NCBI GenBank assembly: GCA_937868035.1 | Contig: CALMLK010000234.1 | Coordinates: forward strand, 1-26,048 | Direction of reading: 5' to 3' | DNA from: an uncultured Alphaproteobacteria bacterium | GTDB lineage: Bacteria > Pseudomonadota > Alphaproteobacteria > Rhizobiales > Aestuariivirgaceae | DNA: 26,048 nt | In this document: positions 1 through 7,837 of the stretch, piece by piece | Position numbering within the stretch: the first letter of the stretch is position 1 | Layout of the letters: each line of letters starts with the position of its first letter | The notes under the pieces: generated by a model | The model's input: the letters and a program-made list of their open reading frames with translations, nothing else | Databases searched by the model: none | What the model was told of the DNA's origin: nothing | Translations under genes and position numbers: made by a program

Positions 1-119
1 GCGGGCAAACTTGGTACCCGGACTGCGCGGCCTACCCAAAAACAAATTGCCGCACCAATTGTAAAAATAGCGAGGCAGACCACTAAATCATTCACGGACT
101 CAGGGACCGTATTTATCAC
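1..119 (-). CDS. N-terminal fragment of a membrane protein, last visible gene of the EPS operon
   Basis: The frame is open from a GTG at 119 to the window edge, about 39 residues. The GTG overlaps the stop of the upstream dehydratase gene in a GTGA arrangement, matching the ATGA overlaps elsewhere in this operon. A GGAGAG ribosome site lies seven bases upstream. The fragment contains one clear hydrophobic segment, about DLVVCLAIFTIGAAICFWVG, followed by basic residues (GRAVR), as expected for an N-terminal transmembrane helix. A second in-frame GTG at 95 is possible but has no good ribosome site. Too little is present to name the product. A membrane glycosyltransferase (WecA/MraY-like) or a flippase would fit the position, but this is only inference. 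Confidence 0.45.
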   Translation of the reverse strand, partial: MINTVPESVNDLVVCLAIFTIGAAICFWVGRAVRVPSLP

Positions 120-1993
120 TTGGTCGCTCTCCGGAGCTTCATTCCGCCTGCCAAGGAGAGCAAGTTCTCTTCACTTACGTAAGATTCCTGCATTTTCCCG
201 AGAGATGCAGTCAATACACGACGCGAAACACACGTTTCCCTGCTCCGCATGATGCGGGGATGGTGCGTGGGTTGGATATCGGTGCCGATCTGAAGCTCCT
301 CGTAGAGCTTCTCGCCGTCCTTCAGCCCCGTGATACGGATTGCGATGTCGCCGTCGGGGTTTTCTTCGTTCTTCACCGTAAGGCCCGCCAACTCGATCAT
401 TGATCTTGCGAGCTGCATGATCTTGACGGACTCACCCATGTCGAGAACGAAGACCTCCCCGCCCTCGGCCATGGCTGCGGCCTGGATGACAAGCTGTGCG
501 GCTTCCGGAATGAGCATGAAGAAGCGTGTGACATCCGGGTGCGTGACATTGACAGGACCGCCCGCCGCGATCTGCTCGCGGAACAGCGGCACCACGGAGC
601 CCGTCGAACCCAATACGTTTCCAAAGCGCACCATCGCGAAGATCGTCTGCGGCATCTCGGCGGCAAGCGCCTGCACGACCATTTCGGCCACCCGCTTGGA
701 CGCACCCATGATGCTGGTGGGGCGCACGGCCTTGTCCGTCGAGATCATGACGAAGCGCTTCACCTTGTTGTCCATCGCCGCTTCCGCAACAGCCTTCGTG
801 CCAAAGATATTGTTTTCGATGCCTGCAGCCGCATTCTCCTGCACCATGCGCACATGCTTGTAGGCCGCGGCATGGAAGACAATATCAACCCCATGCTCGC
901 GCATGATTGCCGACATGCGGGACTTGTCGCGGATATCGGCAAGCATCGGAACGGCGGAACACGTTGCTCCCTCGTGGGATTTCAGTTGCGCCTCGATCGC
1001 GCGATGAATTTCAAACAAGGCAAATTCACTGTTGTCGATGAGGACGAGCTTGCGGGGCTGATACACCATGGCCTGCCGCACCAGCTCCGAACCGATGGAG
1101 CCACCTGCGCCCGTCACCATCACGACCTGGTCCTTGATGACCTTTTCCATGAGGAAGCGGTCCGGCGGAACAGGGTCGCGGCCCAGCAGGTCTTCCACCT
1201 TGATGGCGCGCAGTTCGGTGAGCTTGAGTTCACCATCCACAAACTCGCCCGGGGGCGGCGCCATCTTCACCGTGAGGCCCTGCGACAAGAGATGATCCAC
1301 CAGCAGGCGCCTGCTGCTGCGGCCGAGGTCTGAGCGCGCGACGATGACCTCCCGCGGCTGCCTGCGCTCCATCACTGCCGGAAGGTCTTCGGGAGAATAG
1401 ACCTTCAGTCCGGCGATGGTGCGCCCGATCAAGGTGTAGTCCGTGTCCACAAAGGCCACGGGCCTGTAGGTGCGATTGCGGCGCATTGCCTCTAGTACGG
1501 TCTGGCCTTCATGGCCTGCACCATAGATCAGGGCCGGCACCATGGGCCGCTGCCGCACCGGATTCGTTCCCGCGCCGAATATCAGCGCCGCGGCCTTCCG
1601 CAGCAGGATCATCAGGGCAACAGCCAACAGAAGATAGATGAGCACGACGGAGCGCGCAAAACCGGGTGTGCCGACAAAGAACACCAACGTGATCCATCCC
1701 GCAGCTGCGATCACCTGCGACGTGAGGATGCGCTGCTCGAGAATGTTGGAGTAGTTGCGCGAGGCAGACCAGTAGATGCCGAAAGGGAAGGCGCTCGCCA
1801 CACTCAAGACCGGCGCAACGAGGTAGAGAACGATGCGCTCGCTGTCCGGAAATTCCAGCGACGACAGGCGCAAGGCATAGGCGAGGAACACTGCGAGATT
1901 GAGAACGAGGAAATCCGCCAGCGCAATGATGGCAACCTTGCCCTGGCTGGGCAGCCCTTGCAGGAAAGAAGCCAATGTCCGCACCGCTGTCAT
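116..1993 (-). CDS. Membrane-anchored nucleotide-sugar 4,6-dehydratase/epimerase (CapD/WbpM family)
   Basis: 625 residues, the usual length of the long WbpM/CapD-type enzymes. The first ~125 residues carry about four hydrophobic segments. A CoA-binding-like Rossmann domain follows (YGAGHEGQ near 160), then the catalytic SDR domain with GAGGSIGSE near residue 291. The active-site region reads STDKAVRPTSIMGASK (around 418-433): a Met replaces the usual SDR Tyr four residues before the Lys, the S-M-K variant known in the WbpM/FlaA1 subfamily. Family members convert UDP-GlcNAc to a 4-keto-6-deoxy sugar, feeding polymer synthesis at the inner membrane. The ATG overlaps the preceding gene's stop by four bases (ATGA). 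The exact sugar substrate cannot be told from sequence. Confidence 0.93.
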   Translation of the reverse strand: MTAVRTLASFLQGLPSQGKVAIIALADFLVLNLAVFLAYALRLSSLEFPDSERIVLYLVAPVLSVASAFPFGIYWSASRNYSNILEQRILTSQVIAAAGWITLVFFVGTPGFARSVVLIYLLLAVALMILLRKAAALIFGAGTNPVRQRPMVPALIYGAGHEGQTVLEAMRRNRTYRPVAFVDTDYTLIGRTIAGLKVYSPEDLPAVMERRQPREVIVARSDLGRSSRRLLVDHLLSQGLTVKMAPPPGEFVDGELKLTELRAIKVEDLLGRDPVPPDRFLMEKVIKDQVVMVTGAGGSIGSELVRQAMVYQPRKLVLIDNSEFALFEIHRAIEAQLKSHEGATCSAVPMLADIRDKSRMSAIMREHGVDIVFHAAAYKHVRMVQENAAAGIENNIFGTKAVAEAAMDNKVKRFVMISTDKAVRPTSIMGASKRVAEMVVQALAAEMPQTIFAMVRFGNVLGSTGSVVPLFREQIAAGGPVNVTHPDVTRFFMLIPEAAQLVIQAAAMAEGGEVFVLDMGESVKIMQLARSMIELAGLTVKNEENPDGDIAIRITGLKDGEKLYEELQIGTDIQPTHHPRIMRSRETCVSRRVLTASLGKMQESYVSEENLLSLAGGMKLRRATK

Positions 1994-3255
1994 TGCGCAC
2001 CATCCCCGGCAGCAGGCACCTTTGCGGTCACGGGCTCCAGCGCCACATCATCGATGAAGATCTGGCCCGACAACCGCGTATCAAGGATGTTGCGCGCGGC
2101 CGTTTCAAGCTGGAGCAATTGCGTGGCACAATTGCCATCCGGAACCGTGACAAGCGCGTTGGCGGAGGTCCACGGGCCATTCGCGATGATTTCGGCACTC
2201 TCGCCAATGGCCGCTTTCGTTTCCACACACTTCAAGCGCCACACCAGACCACGCGTCGCAACGAGGTTCTGCACCTGCACATCGTAGTGCAAGACATATT
2301 GTCCGGGCGACAGACGCAGGTGTTGCGAGACGTGGGAGAAGGCGCCCTGGTAATTGGCGAAGTCGAGCCTCAACGCCCGATTGGTGGAATTGCCGGGGCG
2401 ATTCAGGATATCGATCTGCGCATTCTTCACCCGGCGCAGCGTCCAGTCGAAGAACAGTCCCTGGGGTTCCATGTCGAAACCGCCATCATACACATTCTGC
2501 ACGCGCGCCAGCCCGCTGGCATCCAGCGAATCCAGCCAGACAAAATAGGCCTGCTCAAAATTCCCCTGGCTTTCCAGCGACGACAGCAGCAGCCGCATCT
2601 CGCTGGCAGGCGTTTCGTCTCCCGCCTTTCGCAGGCTCTCGAAGAGACGCTGCATCACCGCCCAGCCTTGCGGCTCCTGCGCGAGAAAGGAGATAAGGTT
2701 GCGGCGCCAGGGCGGCGAGGCAGCGAGCACCTTCGTGAGCGCGGGCAACGCCTCGTTGCTGGAAATCAGCGCCGCCAGCGTTCCATAGAATTGCTGTCCA
2801 AGGTCCGGCCGCGCCCGCAACAGGCCGTCGAGGTGGAAGAACGCATCGTCATACTTCTTCTTCTGCAGCGCGATGTTGACCGCCGTCAGTTGCGTGCGGG
2901 AGTCACGCATGGTGTAGCGCGCGGCATTGAGGGCCAGAACCTCCTGGCGCTGCGTATCCTTTTTCAGACCGGCCGCGACGACGAGATATTGCAGCGCCTC
3001 TGTATCCAGCGCGTTCTGCTGGAGCAGCATGAAGGCATAGTCTTCAAGGCGGCGGATGCCCGGGGCATCCAGTGCATTCAGATAATCGGCAATGCCCTGC
3101 CCGCTCAGCGCTTCGGGCACCGGATTTTGCGGTGGCAAACGCCAGACGGACGGCAACCCCACGCCGGCGGCAATCACCACGCCACATGCGGTGGCCGCCA
3201 AGAGGGCATACCTCCGGACGCGGCGCCACGGGTGATGGGCGTGCTGCGGCATCAT
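1990..3255 (-). CDS. Anchored helical-repeat protein with a C-terminal carbohydrate-binding-like domain, EPS operon
   Basis: 421 residues from the ATG at 3255, chosen because it overlaps the upstream J-domain gene's TGA in an ATGA junction; the frame stays open upstream but that part is antisense-like and implausible. Residues ~13-33 form a single membrane anchor after a basic His/Arg-rich start. Residues ~50-240 are mostly helical with TPR-like spacing (for example LQKKKYDDAFFHLDGLLRARPDL). From about 265 the sequence turns to a beta-rich pattern: it opens with NVYDGGFDMEP and closes with SGQIFIDDVALEP, ends seen in carbohydrate-binding-like jelly-roll modules. A periplasmic scaffold touching the nascent polysaccharide would fit, which is inference. 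No catalytic motif is seen. Confidence 0.75.
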   Translation of the reverse strand: MMPQHAHHPWRRVRRYALLAATACGVVIAAGVGLPSVWRLPPQNPVPEALSGQGIADYLNALDAPGIRRLEDYAFMLLQQNALDTEALQYLVVAAGLKKDTQRQEVLALNAARYTMRDSRTQLTAVNIALQKKKYDDAFFHLDGLLRARPDLGQQFYGTLAALISSNEALPALTKVLAASPPWRRNLISFLAQEPQGWAVMQRLFESLRKAGDETPASEMRLLLSSLESQGNFEQAYFVWLDSLDASGLARVQNVYDGGFDMEPQGLFFDWTLRRVKNAQIDILNRPGNSTNRALRLDFANYQGAFSHVSQHLRLSPGQYVLHYDVQVQNLVATRGLVWRLKCVETKAAIGESAEIIANGPWTSANALVTVPDGNCATQLLQLETAARNILDTRLSGQIFIDDVALEPVTAKVPAAGDGAQ

Positions 3256-3887
3256 AAGCCTCCCTGCGGGCCGAAACGCAGCCAGGCAAAACTCGCGAGA
3301 ACCGTGACGCAGACTGCAAGGACAAAAGGCATGATGAGCAACTTCACGATATCCCGCTTGCGCAACTTGTAGTGACGCAAGCCGCCTGCGGAGGGCCTTG
3401 ACGATGCCGACTGGAAGCGCCGCAGCGGCGGCGGTTTCCTGCGTTGAAAGGCAACGGCGGCAGCAGGATCGGCGCTGTCCTTGGCGGTCCCGTTCTCGAT
3501 CCGGTCGGACGCCTCTTTCACGCGATGGAACAGGTTGGCTTCCCATGCGCTCGGATTGCGGTCAGGGTGCAGCCACTTCAGCATCCAGCGCTTGTGCTCC
3601 CGCACATCCTGGCTGGACCAATTCTGCGGCAGCGCCAGCACCATGCGGTCACTGCCATTGGCGTGGGTGATGATATGCTGGAGATAGACGCGGGCGGCAT
3701 CACTGATCTTCTGCGCGCTGAGGTTCCGGTCTGACGCCAGGGCCGTCAATGTAACCTCATCGCCGGCGGCGCATTTGATCACCTCCAGCATGTCGGCCGG
3801 CAAAGGTCCGGTGAACTTGCGTGCCAGTTGCTTCGGTTGCCGCGCGGCTTCAAGGGCACGGTCGATCGCATGCATTCCGCCACCCAT
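3252..3887 (-). CDS. J-domain-like protein with C-terminal membrane anchor, EPS operon
   Basis: 211 residues. The ATG at 3887 shares one base with the stop of the BY-kinase gene (TGATG); a TTG one codon earlier (3890) is an alternative. The central part reads REHKRWMLKWLHPDRNPSAW, followed by an amphipathic helix (FHRVKEASDRIE). This matches helix II, the HPD loop and helix III of a J domain, the part that stimulates DnaK ATPase. The J-domain helix I is not clear and no Gly/Phe or zinc-finger region exists. The first ~90 residues are helical and unrecognised. A hydrophobic segment (LLIMPFVLAVCVTVLASFAWL) near the C-terminus should anchor it with the J-like region in the cytoplasm, next to the BY-kinase. 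Function in polysaccharide assembly is inferred only from the operon. Confidence 0.75.
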   Translation of the reverse strand: MGGGMHAIDRALEAARQPKQLARKFTGPLPADMLEVIKCAAGDEVTLTALASDRNLSAQKISDAARVYLQHIITHANGSDRMVLALPQNWSSQDVREHKRWMLKWLHPDRNPSAWEANLFHRVKEASDRIENGTAKDSADPAAAVAFQRRKPPPLRRFQSASSRPSAGGLRHYKLRKRDIVKLLIMPFVLAVCVTVLASFAWLRFGPQGGL

Positions 3888-6187
3888 CAACTGCGCTGCG
3901 ACGGCAACTGCGGTGTGTCGCCGTAGCTGTGATAGTCATAGTCGCCGTAGCCATAACCATAGCCGTACCCGTAGCCCGTCTCCTTCGCATCGAACTTGTT
4001 CAACAGTGCACCGATGATGTTGGCCCGCGCCATCTGCAGGCGCTTCAGGGCAATGCGGGCCGTGCTGCGGCGGGTTTCATTGGCTGCAACCACCAGCACG
4101 GTGGCCTGCACAAGCCGCGACAGCAACGGCGCATCGGCAAGGCCCATTATCGGCGGCGAATCCACGATGACGATATCAAAGGACTCGTTGGCCAGCGTCA
4201 GCAGCGACGGCATGCGCGCGCCGGTGAGCAATTCCGCGGGGTTAGGCGGAAGCGGCCCGGACGTCATCAGCACCAGACCTTCGGTCGTCGAGGCCTGCAC
4301 CACCTCCTCAGGCAGCTTTGCACCCGAGAGATAGCTGCTCAGGCCCACCTCGTTGCTGATGCGCAGCCGCTTGTGCAGCGAGGCATTGCGCAGGTCGGCG
4401 TCGATCAGCAGCACATGCAAGCCGATCTGCGCCAGCGAAATGGCAAGCGAATGCGCCGTTGTTGATTTTCCTTCGGCGGGCTGGCTGCTGGTGATCAGCA
4501 TTGTGCGCGGCAGGCCTTCGCTCGTCGCGAATTGAAGTCCCGTGCGCAGCGAACGGTAAGCCTCGGCGATGCTCGACCTCGGGTCCGACAATTCCTGCTC
4601 GAGCGCCTTGCCCGTCTTCGGCTTTGGAATGATGCCCATCACGGGCAGGCTGAATTCGCGCTCGATATCTTCCGGCGACTTGAAGCTGTCGTCGAGGAAA
4701 TCGAGTCCCAGAGCCGCCATGACGCCGAGCAGCACACCCACGACCAGCGCCAGCGCCATGTTCAGGAGAAGGTTGGGCGAACGCGGGAACAGAGGCTTGA
4801 TGGCGCGGTCCACGATGGAGATGTTGTTGGTGCCCACGCCGCCGGCAACGCCGATTTCCTTGTAACGCTGCAATAGCCCGTCATAGAGCTGGCGGTTCGT
4901 GTCCACCTCGCGCTGGATGATGTTGTACTGGATGCTGCGGTTGCGCTGGTCGACGACTTCCGCCTTGCTGCCCTCCAGCTGCTGGGCCAGTGTTTCTTCT
5001 TCCTCTTTCGCGGCAATGTATTGCGCTTCAATGGAGTTCTTGATGGCCGCAACTTCGGTCTGCACCTGCCGGTCCAGTTCCTTGATCTGGTTGCGGAGCT
5101 GGACCATCAGCGGGAACGCGGGTTTGTAGATGGCGAGCTTCTGCTGGTATTCCGCCGCGAGTTCGGTCCTGAGTTTGCGGTTGGCCTTGATGGCGTCACT
5201 GTCGAGGATTTCCTTCAGTCCCAGTCCATCAGTCGCCTGCGCCTGCTTCCACAGCAGTTCCTTCTTGATGCGCTCGCTGTGCGCCGCAGCCAGCTTGTCG
5301 TTGACCGCCTGCAGGTCTGACGCGGAAAGATTCTTGTTGTCGTCGAGCCGGATGATGCCCTGGTCTTCCGCATACTTGACCAGTTGCTTCTCCGACTCCT
5401 CCAGCTTCACCTTCAGCTGCTGAAGGCGCTCTTCCAGGAACTTGCGCGCATAGGAAGTCGCCTCATACCGCCGGTCAAGATTGTCGGCGATGAAGACGTC
5501 CGCGTAACCATTGGCGATGGTCTGGGCCACACCCGGGTTCGCATGATCGATGTTGATCTTGACGATACGGGAACCGCGCACCGGCGCAATGCTGACGATG
5601 CGCTGCAGCCGGTCCACCGCCGAACGCGTCAGGTTTTCCTGGCTGACCTCGGGAGCGGAGGGGGTTTCGGTGTTCTCTTCCCCGCTCAACAGCGACCACA
5701 TCACATCAATCAATGATTTCTGGCGCTTGTTGAAGGCGTCGCTATTCCCCAGCCCGAGCGTCGTGGAGACCCGGTCGGCAAGCGCGCGGCTGGCCAGCAA
5801 TTCATATTCGGTCTGATAGAATTCCATGCCGCCCGCGCCTTCCTCGGGCTGCACGCCGTCCATCTTGACGATGTTCATGGCTTCGCGGTCGATCTGGATC
5901 GACGCTGTCGCCCGGTAGATGGGCGTCATGAGGAAGGTGACGACGGCGGCAATCAGCAGCGACGTGAGGACAATGCCCGTAATCATCCAACGGTACTTGA
6001 GCGCGACACGGATATAGCGGCGGAAGTCGAAACCCTGCTCGCCAGCGCCGTCGTCCGTATTGGGGAAATAGGGATAGGGGTTGCCGCCATAACGGAAATT
6101 CTGCGGCACCATGCCCGCCGGCGCTTCGACGACCGACTGGCTCTGCGGCAGTGGCGGCGGGGGTTGCTGCGAATTGCGGTCCATCAT
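3887..6187 (-). CDS. Wzc/ExoP-type polysaccharide co-polymerase with BY-kinase domain
   Basis: About 766 residues. A Pro/Gln-rich cytoplasmic start is followed by a membrane helix at ~67-87, a periplasmic Wzz-type chain-length domain with long coiled-coil stretches (~250-430), a second helix at ~470-492, and a cytoplasmic tyrosine-kinase domain. The kinase has Walker A SSQPAEGKSTT (~566-577), Walker A' LLIDADLR (~592) and Walker B IVIVDSPP (~674). The C-terminus carries eight tyrosines in a Gly/Tyr cluster, the autophosphorylation tail of this family. Cycling of this phosphorylation controls polymer length and export together with Wza. Start: GTAGG directly abuts the ATG at 6193 and is correctly spaced (six bases) from the ATG at 6187, so 6187 (or 6184) is preferred. 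The partner phosphatase gene, two genes upstream, is frameshifted. Confidence 0.95.
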   Translation of the reverse strand: MMDRNSQQPPPPLPQSQSVVEAPAGMVPQNFRYGGNPYPYFPNTDDGAGEQGFDFRRYIRVALKYRWMITGIVLTSLLIAAVVTFLMTPIYRATASIQIDREAMNIVKMDGVQPEEGAGGMEFYQTEYELLASRALADRVSTTLGLGNSDAFNKRQKSLIDVMWSLLSGEENTETPSAPEVSQENLTRSAVDRLQRIVSIAPVRGSRIVKINIDHANPGVAQTIANGYADVFIADNLDRRYEATSYARKFLEERLQQLKVKLEESEKQLVKYAEDQGIIRLDDNKNLSASDLQAVNDKLAAAHSERIKKELLWKQAQATDGLGLKEILDSDAIKANRKLRTELAAEYQQKLAIYKPAFPLMVQLRNQIKELDRQVQTEVAAIKNSIEAQYIAAKEEEETLAQQLEGSKAEVVDQRNRSIQYNIIQREVDTNRQLYDGLLQRYKEIGVAGGVGTNNISIVDRAIKPLFPRSPNLLLNMALALVVGVLLGVMAALGLDFLDDSFKSPEDIEREFSLPVMGIIPKPKTGKALEQELSDPRSSIAEAYRSLRTGLQFATSEGLPRTMLITSSQPAEGKSTTAHSLAISLAQIGLHVLLIDADLRNASLHKRLRISNEVGLSSYLSGAKLPEEVVQASTTEGLVLMTSGPLPPNPAELLTGARMPSLLTLANESFDIVIVDSPPIMGLADAPLLSRLVQATVLVVAANETRRSTARIALKRLQMARANIIGALLNKFDAKETGYGYGYGYGYGDYDYHSYGDTPQLPSQRS

Positions 6188-6194
6188 GCCCATC

Positions 6195-6965
6195 CTACAG
6201 CAACATCAACTGGAAGAGGCCGGAGAGCGGCAGTGCGTCCTTGATGTCGCGCAGCGTCGTGCGGGCCGCGCTTTCATCGACCATCACGATATCGCCCGCC
6301 TGCAGCATCGGATCGGACACCTTGCCGCTGCGCACTTGACGAATGTCAAAGCGTGCGGCCATGCGCTTGTTGTCGACAGTGCGGAACAACAGGACGCCGC
6401 TCGGATCCGCCACCGTGGAAAGTCCTTCGGCAAGCGCAATCGCCTGCATCAGCGAGATCTGTCCCGTTGTCGGGAAGATGCCGGGTTTCTTCACGGCGCC
6501 ATCCACCGTGATGCGCTGGCTGTTGTATTCCTTCACGAAGACGGAGACTTGCGGCGATTGCAGGTAGCCCGCTTCCAGTTTCGCCGCGATGTCACGTTCA
6601 AGCTGCGCCTGCGTGCGGCCCCCCGCCTTCACAGTCTTGATGAGGGGCATCGTGATGATGCCGCTGCTGTTCACTTGCACAGTGCGGTTCAGCTCCTGGA
6701 CGCCGAAGACCGAGATGTCGAGCACATCAAGCGGCGCGATCTTGTAGTCTTCCTTGTTGGCCGTGGCGCTTTCGGAATTCTCCGCGAAGATTTTCTTTGC
6801 GCTGTTGGCGGCTTCACCATTGATGGACGTCGCTCCTGAGCCACCGCCAGTGGTCTGGAAAGAGCCATCCGCATTTCCGTCCAGACCGCCGCCCGCGCAG
6901 GCGCTGAGAAGCCCCGTGAGGAGGAGCACGAGAAGAAAGGTGAGATGTGTCCGTAACCGTGTCAT
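6195..6965 (-). CDS. Wza-like outer-membrane polysaccharide export lipoprotein (OPX family)
   Basis: 256 residues. The N-terminus is a lipoprotein signal with lipobox LLSAC (Cys ~23) followed by a Gly-rich linker. The Poly_export domain starts near KIAPLDVLDISVFGVQEL (~78) and is followed by an SLBB-type domain (QRITVDGAVKKPGIFP, ~155-170). It is shorter than E. coli Wza and has only a short hydrophobic C-terminus (LPLSGLFQLMLL), so the typical outer-membrane helix may be absent or reduced. Members of this family form the export channel that docks with the Wzc-type protein encoded just downstream. The ATG overlaps the preceding stop (ATGA); GGAG lies about ten bases upstream. Confidence 0.93.
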   Translation of the reverse strand: MTRLRTHLTFLLVLLLTGLLSACAGGGLDGNADGSFQTTGGGSGATSINGEAANSAKKIFAENSESATANKEDYKIAPLDVLDISVFGVQELNRTVQVNSSGIITMPLIKTVKAGGRTQAQLERDIAAKLEAGYLQSPQVSVFVKEYNSQRITVDGAVKKPGIFPTTGQISLMQAIALAEGLSTVADPSGVLLFRTVDNKRMAARFDIRQVRSGKVSDPMLQAGDIVMVDESAARTTLRDIKDALPLSGLFQLMLL

Positions 6966-7764
6966 TGTGCTGAGGCTCCAAACAGCCGCCGCCAGAAACC
7001 CGGCTCGCGGCTGTCCACCGGGAATTGCACGCTGATCTGCGGCGCTGATTCCGGTGGTTCGTTCTGAAGGATGAGGGCGGGTCTTGTCCGCACCAGATGG
7101 CCTGCTTCTTCGCTCCCGACACGTGTGCAGGCGAGGTCATGCGCCTCCGCCAGCAGGGGCGGGCGCGACTTCGTGTTGTGCGCATCGGTGGCAAGGATGC
7201 TCACCAGGCCTTCGGACAACATGCGCTCCGCCCAATACTGCGGCGCTTGCCGAAGCGGCCCGCGAGCGAACCTGCCGTGATCTGCATCCATACGCCGGAG
7301 GCAGCAAGCTTCTGCATCACCGCATAGTTGCCTTCGATCCATTTCAGCCGCTCGGGATGCGTCAGCACGGGCACGAAACCCGAGACCGCAATGTTGAACA
7401 TGAATTCTTCAAAGCGAGGCGGAAGAACATGATGCGGCGGCTCCACCAGAACGTAGCGGCTGTCATGCAGGGTGAGGATCTGGCCCGCCTTCAGGCATTG
7501 CGTGAAGTCGGGTCGGATATGGGCATCGGCGCCGACGACAAGGGCGAGCTGCAGCCCCTCCCGTTCGAACACGGCGTTGAGATGCTTGACGCGGGCGCGA
7601 ATGTCGGCAGCCTGATTGTCATACATGCCCGGCATGAAATGCGGCGTGCAGGCCATGACCTCAATGCCGTCCGTCTCCGCCATGCGGCCGATGGCGAGCG
7701 AGTCATCCAGCGATTGCGCGCCATCATCCACGCCAGGCAGGATATGGGAGTGAAGGTCAATCAT
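6962..7764 (-). pseudogene. CpsB/YwqE/Wzb-like PHP-type protein-tyrosine phosphatase, disrupted by a frameshift
   Basis: Two frames together make one phosphatase of about 266 residues. The first frame starts at the ATG at 7764 with MIDLHSHILPGVDDG and contains TPHF and THPER metal-binding motifs. It runs to WMQITAGSLAGRFGKR and then drifts to a stop at 7201. The other minus frame picks up at once with QYWAERMLSEGLVSILATDAHN and continues normally to the stop at 6962. One missing base near 7240-7247 (or two extra) explains this, and restoring one base gives GKRRQYWAERM. No homopolymer is present at the break. The family removes phosphate from the tyrosine tail of Wzc-type kinases using a metal-dependent PHP fold. 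As written, the product loses the TDAHN metal ligands and is probably inactive. A sequencing error is the main alternative. Confidence 0.85.
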
Positions 7765-7837
7765 GGGCCGCACCCGGAAGCCCTGCGTGGTGTTGCGCGC
7801 GGCCACTGATGCCGGGCAGGAGCGAACGCACCGTCAT
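7757..7837 (-). CDS. Possible 26-codon coupling ORF between ligase and phosphatase genes
   Basis: An ATG overlaps the ligase gene's TGA in an ATGA junction and opens a 26-codon frame. The frame stops at 7757, just past the phosphatase start at 7764 in another frame. The peptide (begins MTVRSLLPGISG) has no recognisable features. It could carry ribosomes across the 69-base gap to the phosphatase start, which lacks a clear ribosome site. It could equally be chance. A GTG at 7806 in the phosphatase frame is an alternative phosphatase start. Confidence 0.2.
   Translation of the reverse strand: MTVRSLLPGISGRAQHHAGLPGAAHD

Noticed and set aside
1975..3372. 465-codon open frame on the plus strand
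   Set aside because: It lies antisense to the coupled repeat-protein and dehydratase genes, has no ribosome site or family likeness, and is a GC-rich shadow frame.
3255..3546. 97-residue N-terminal extension of the repeat protein
   Set aside because: It runs opposite no gene of its own but overlaps the J-like gene in another frame; the membrane anchor and ATGA junction support the start at 3255.
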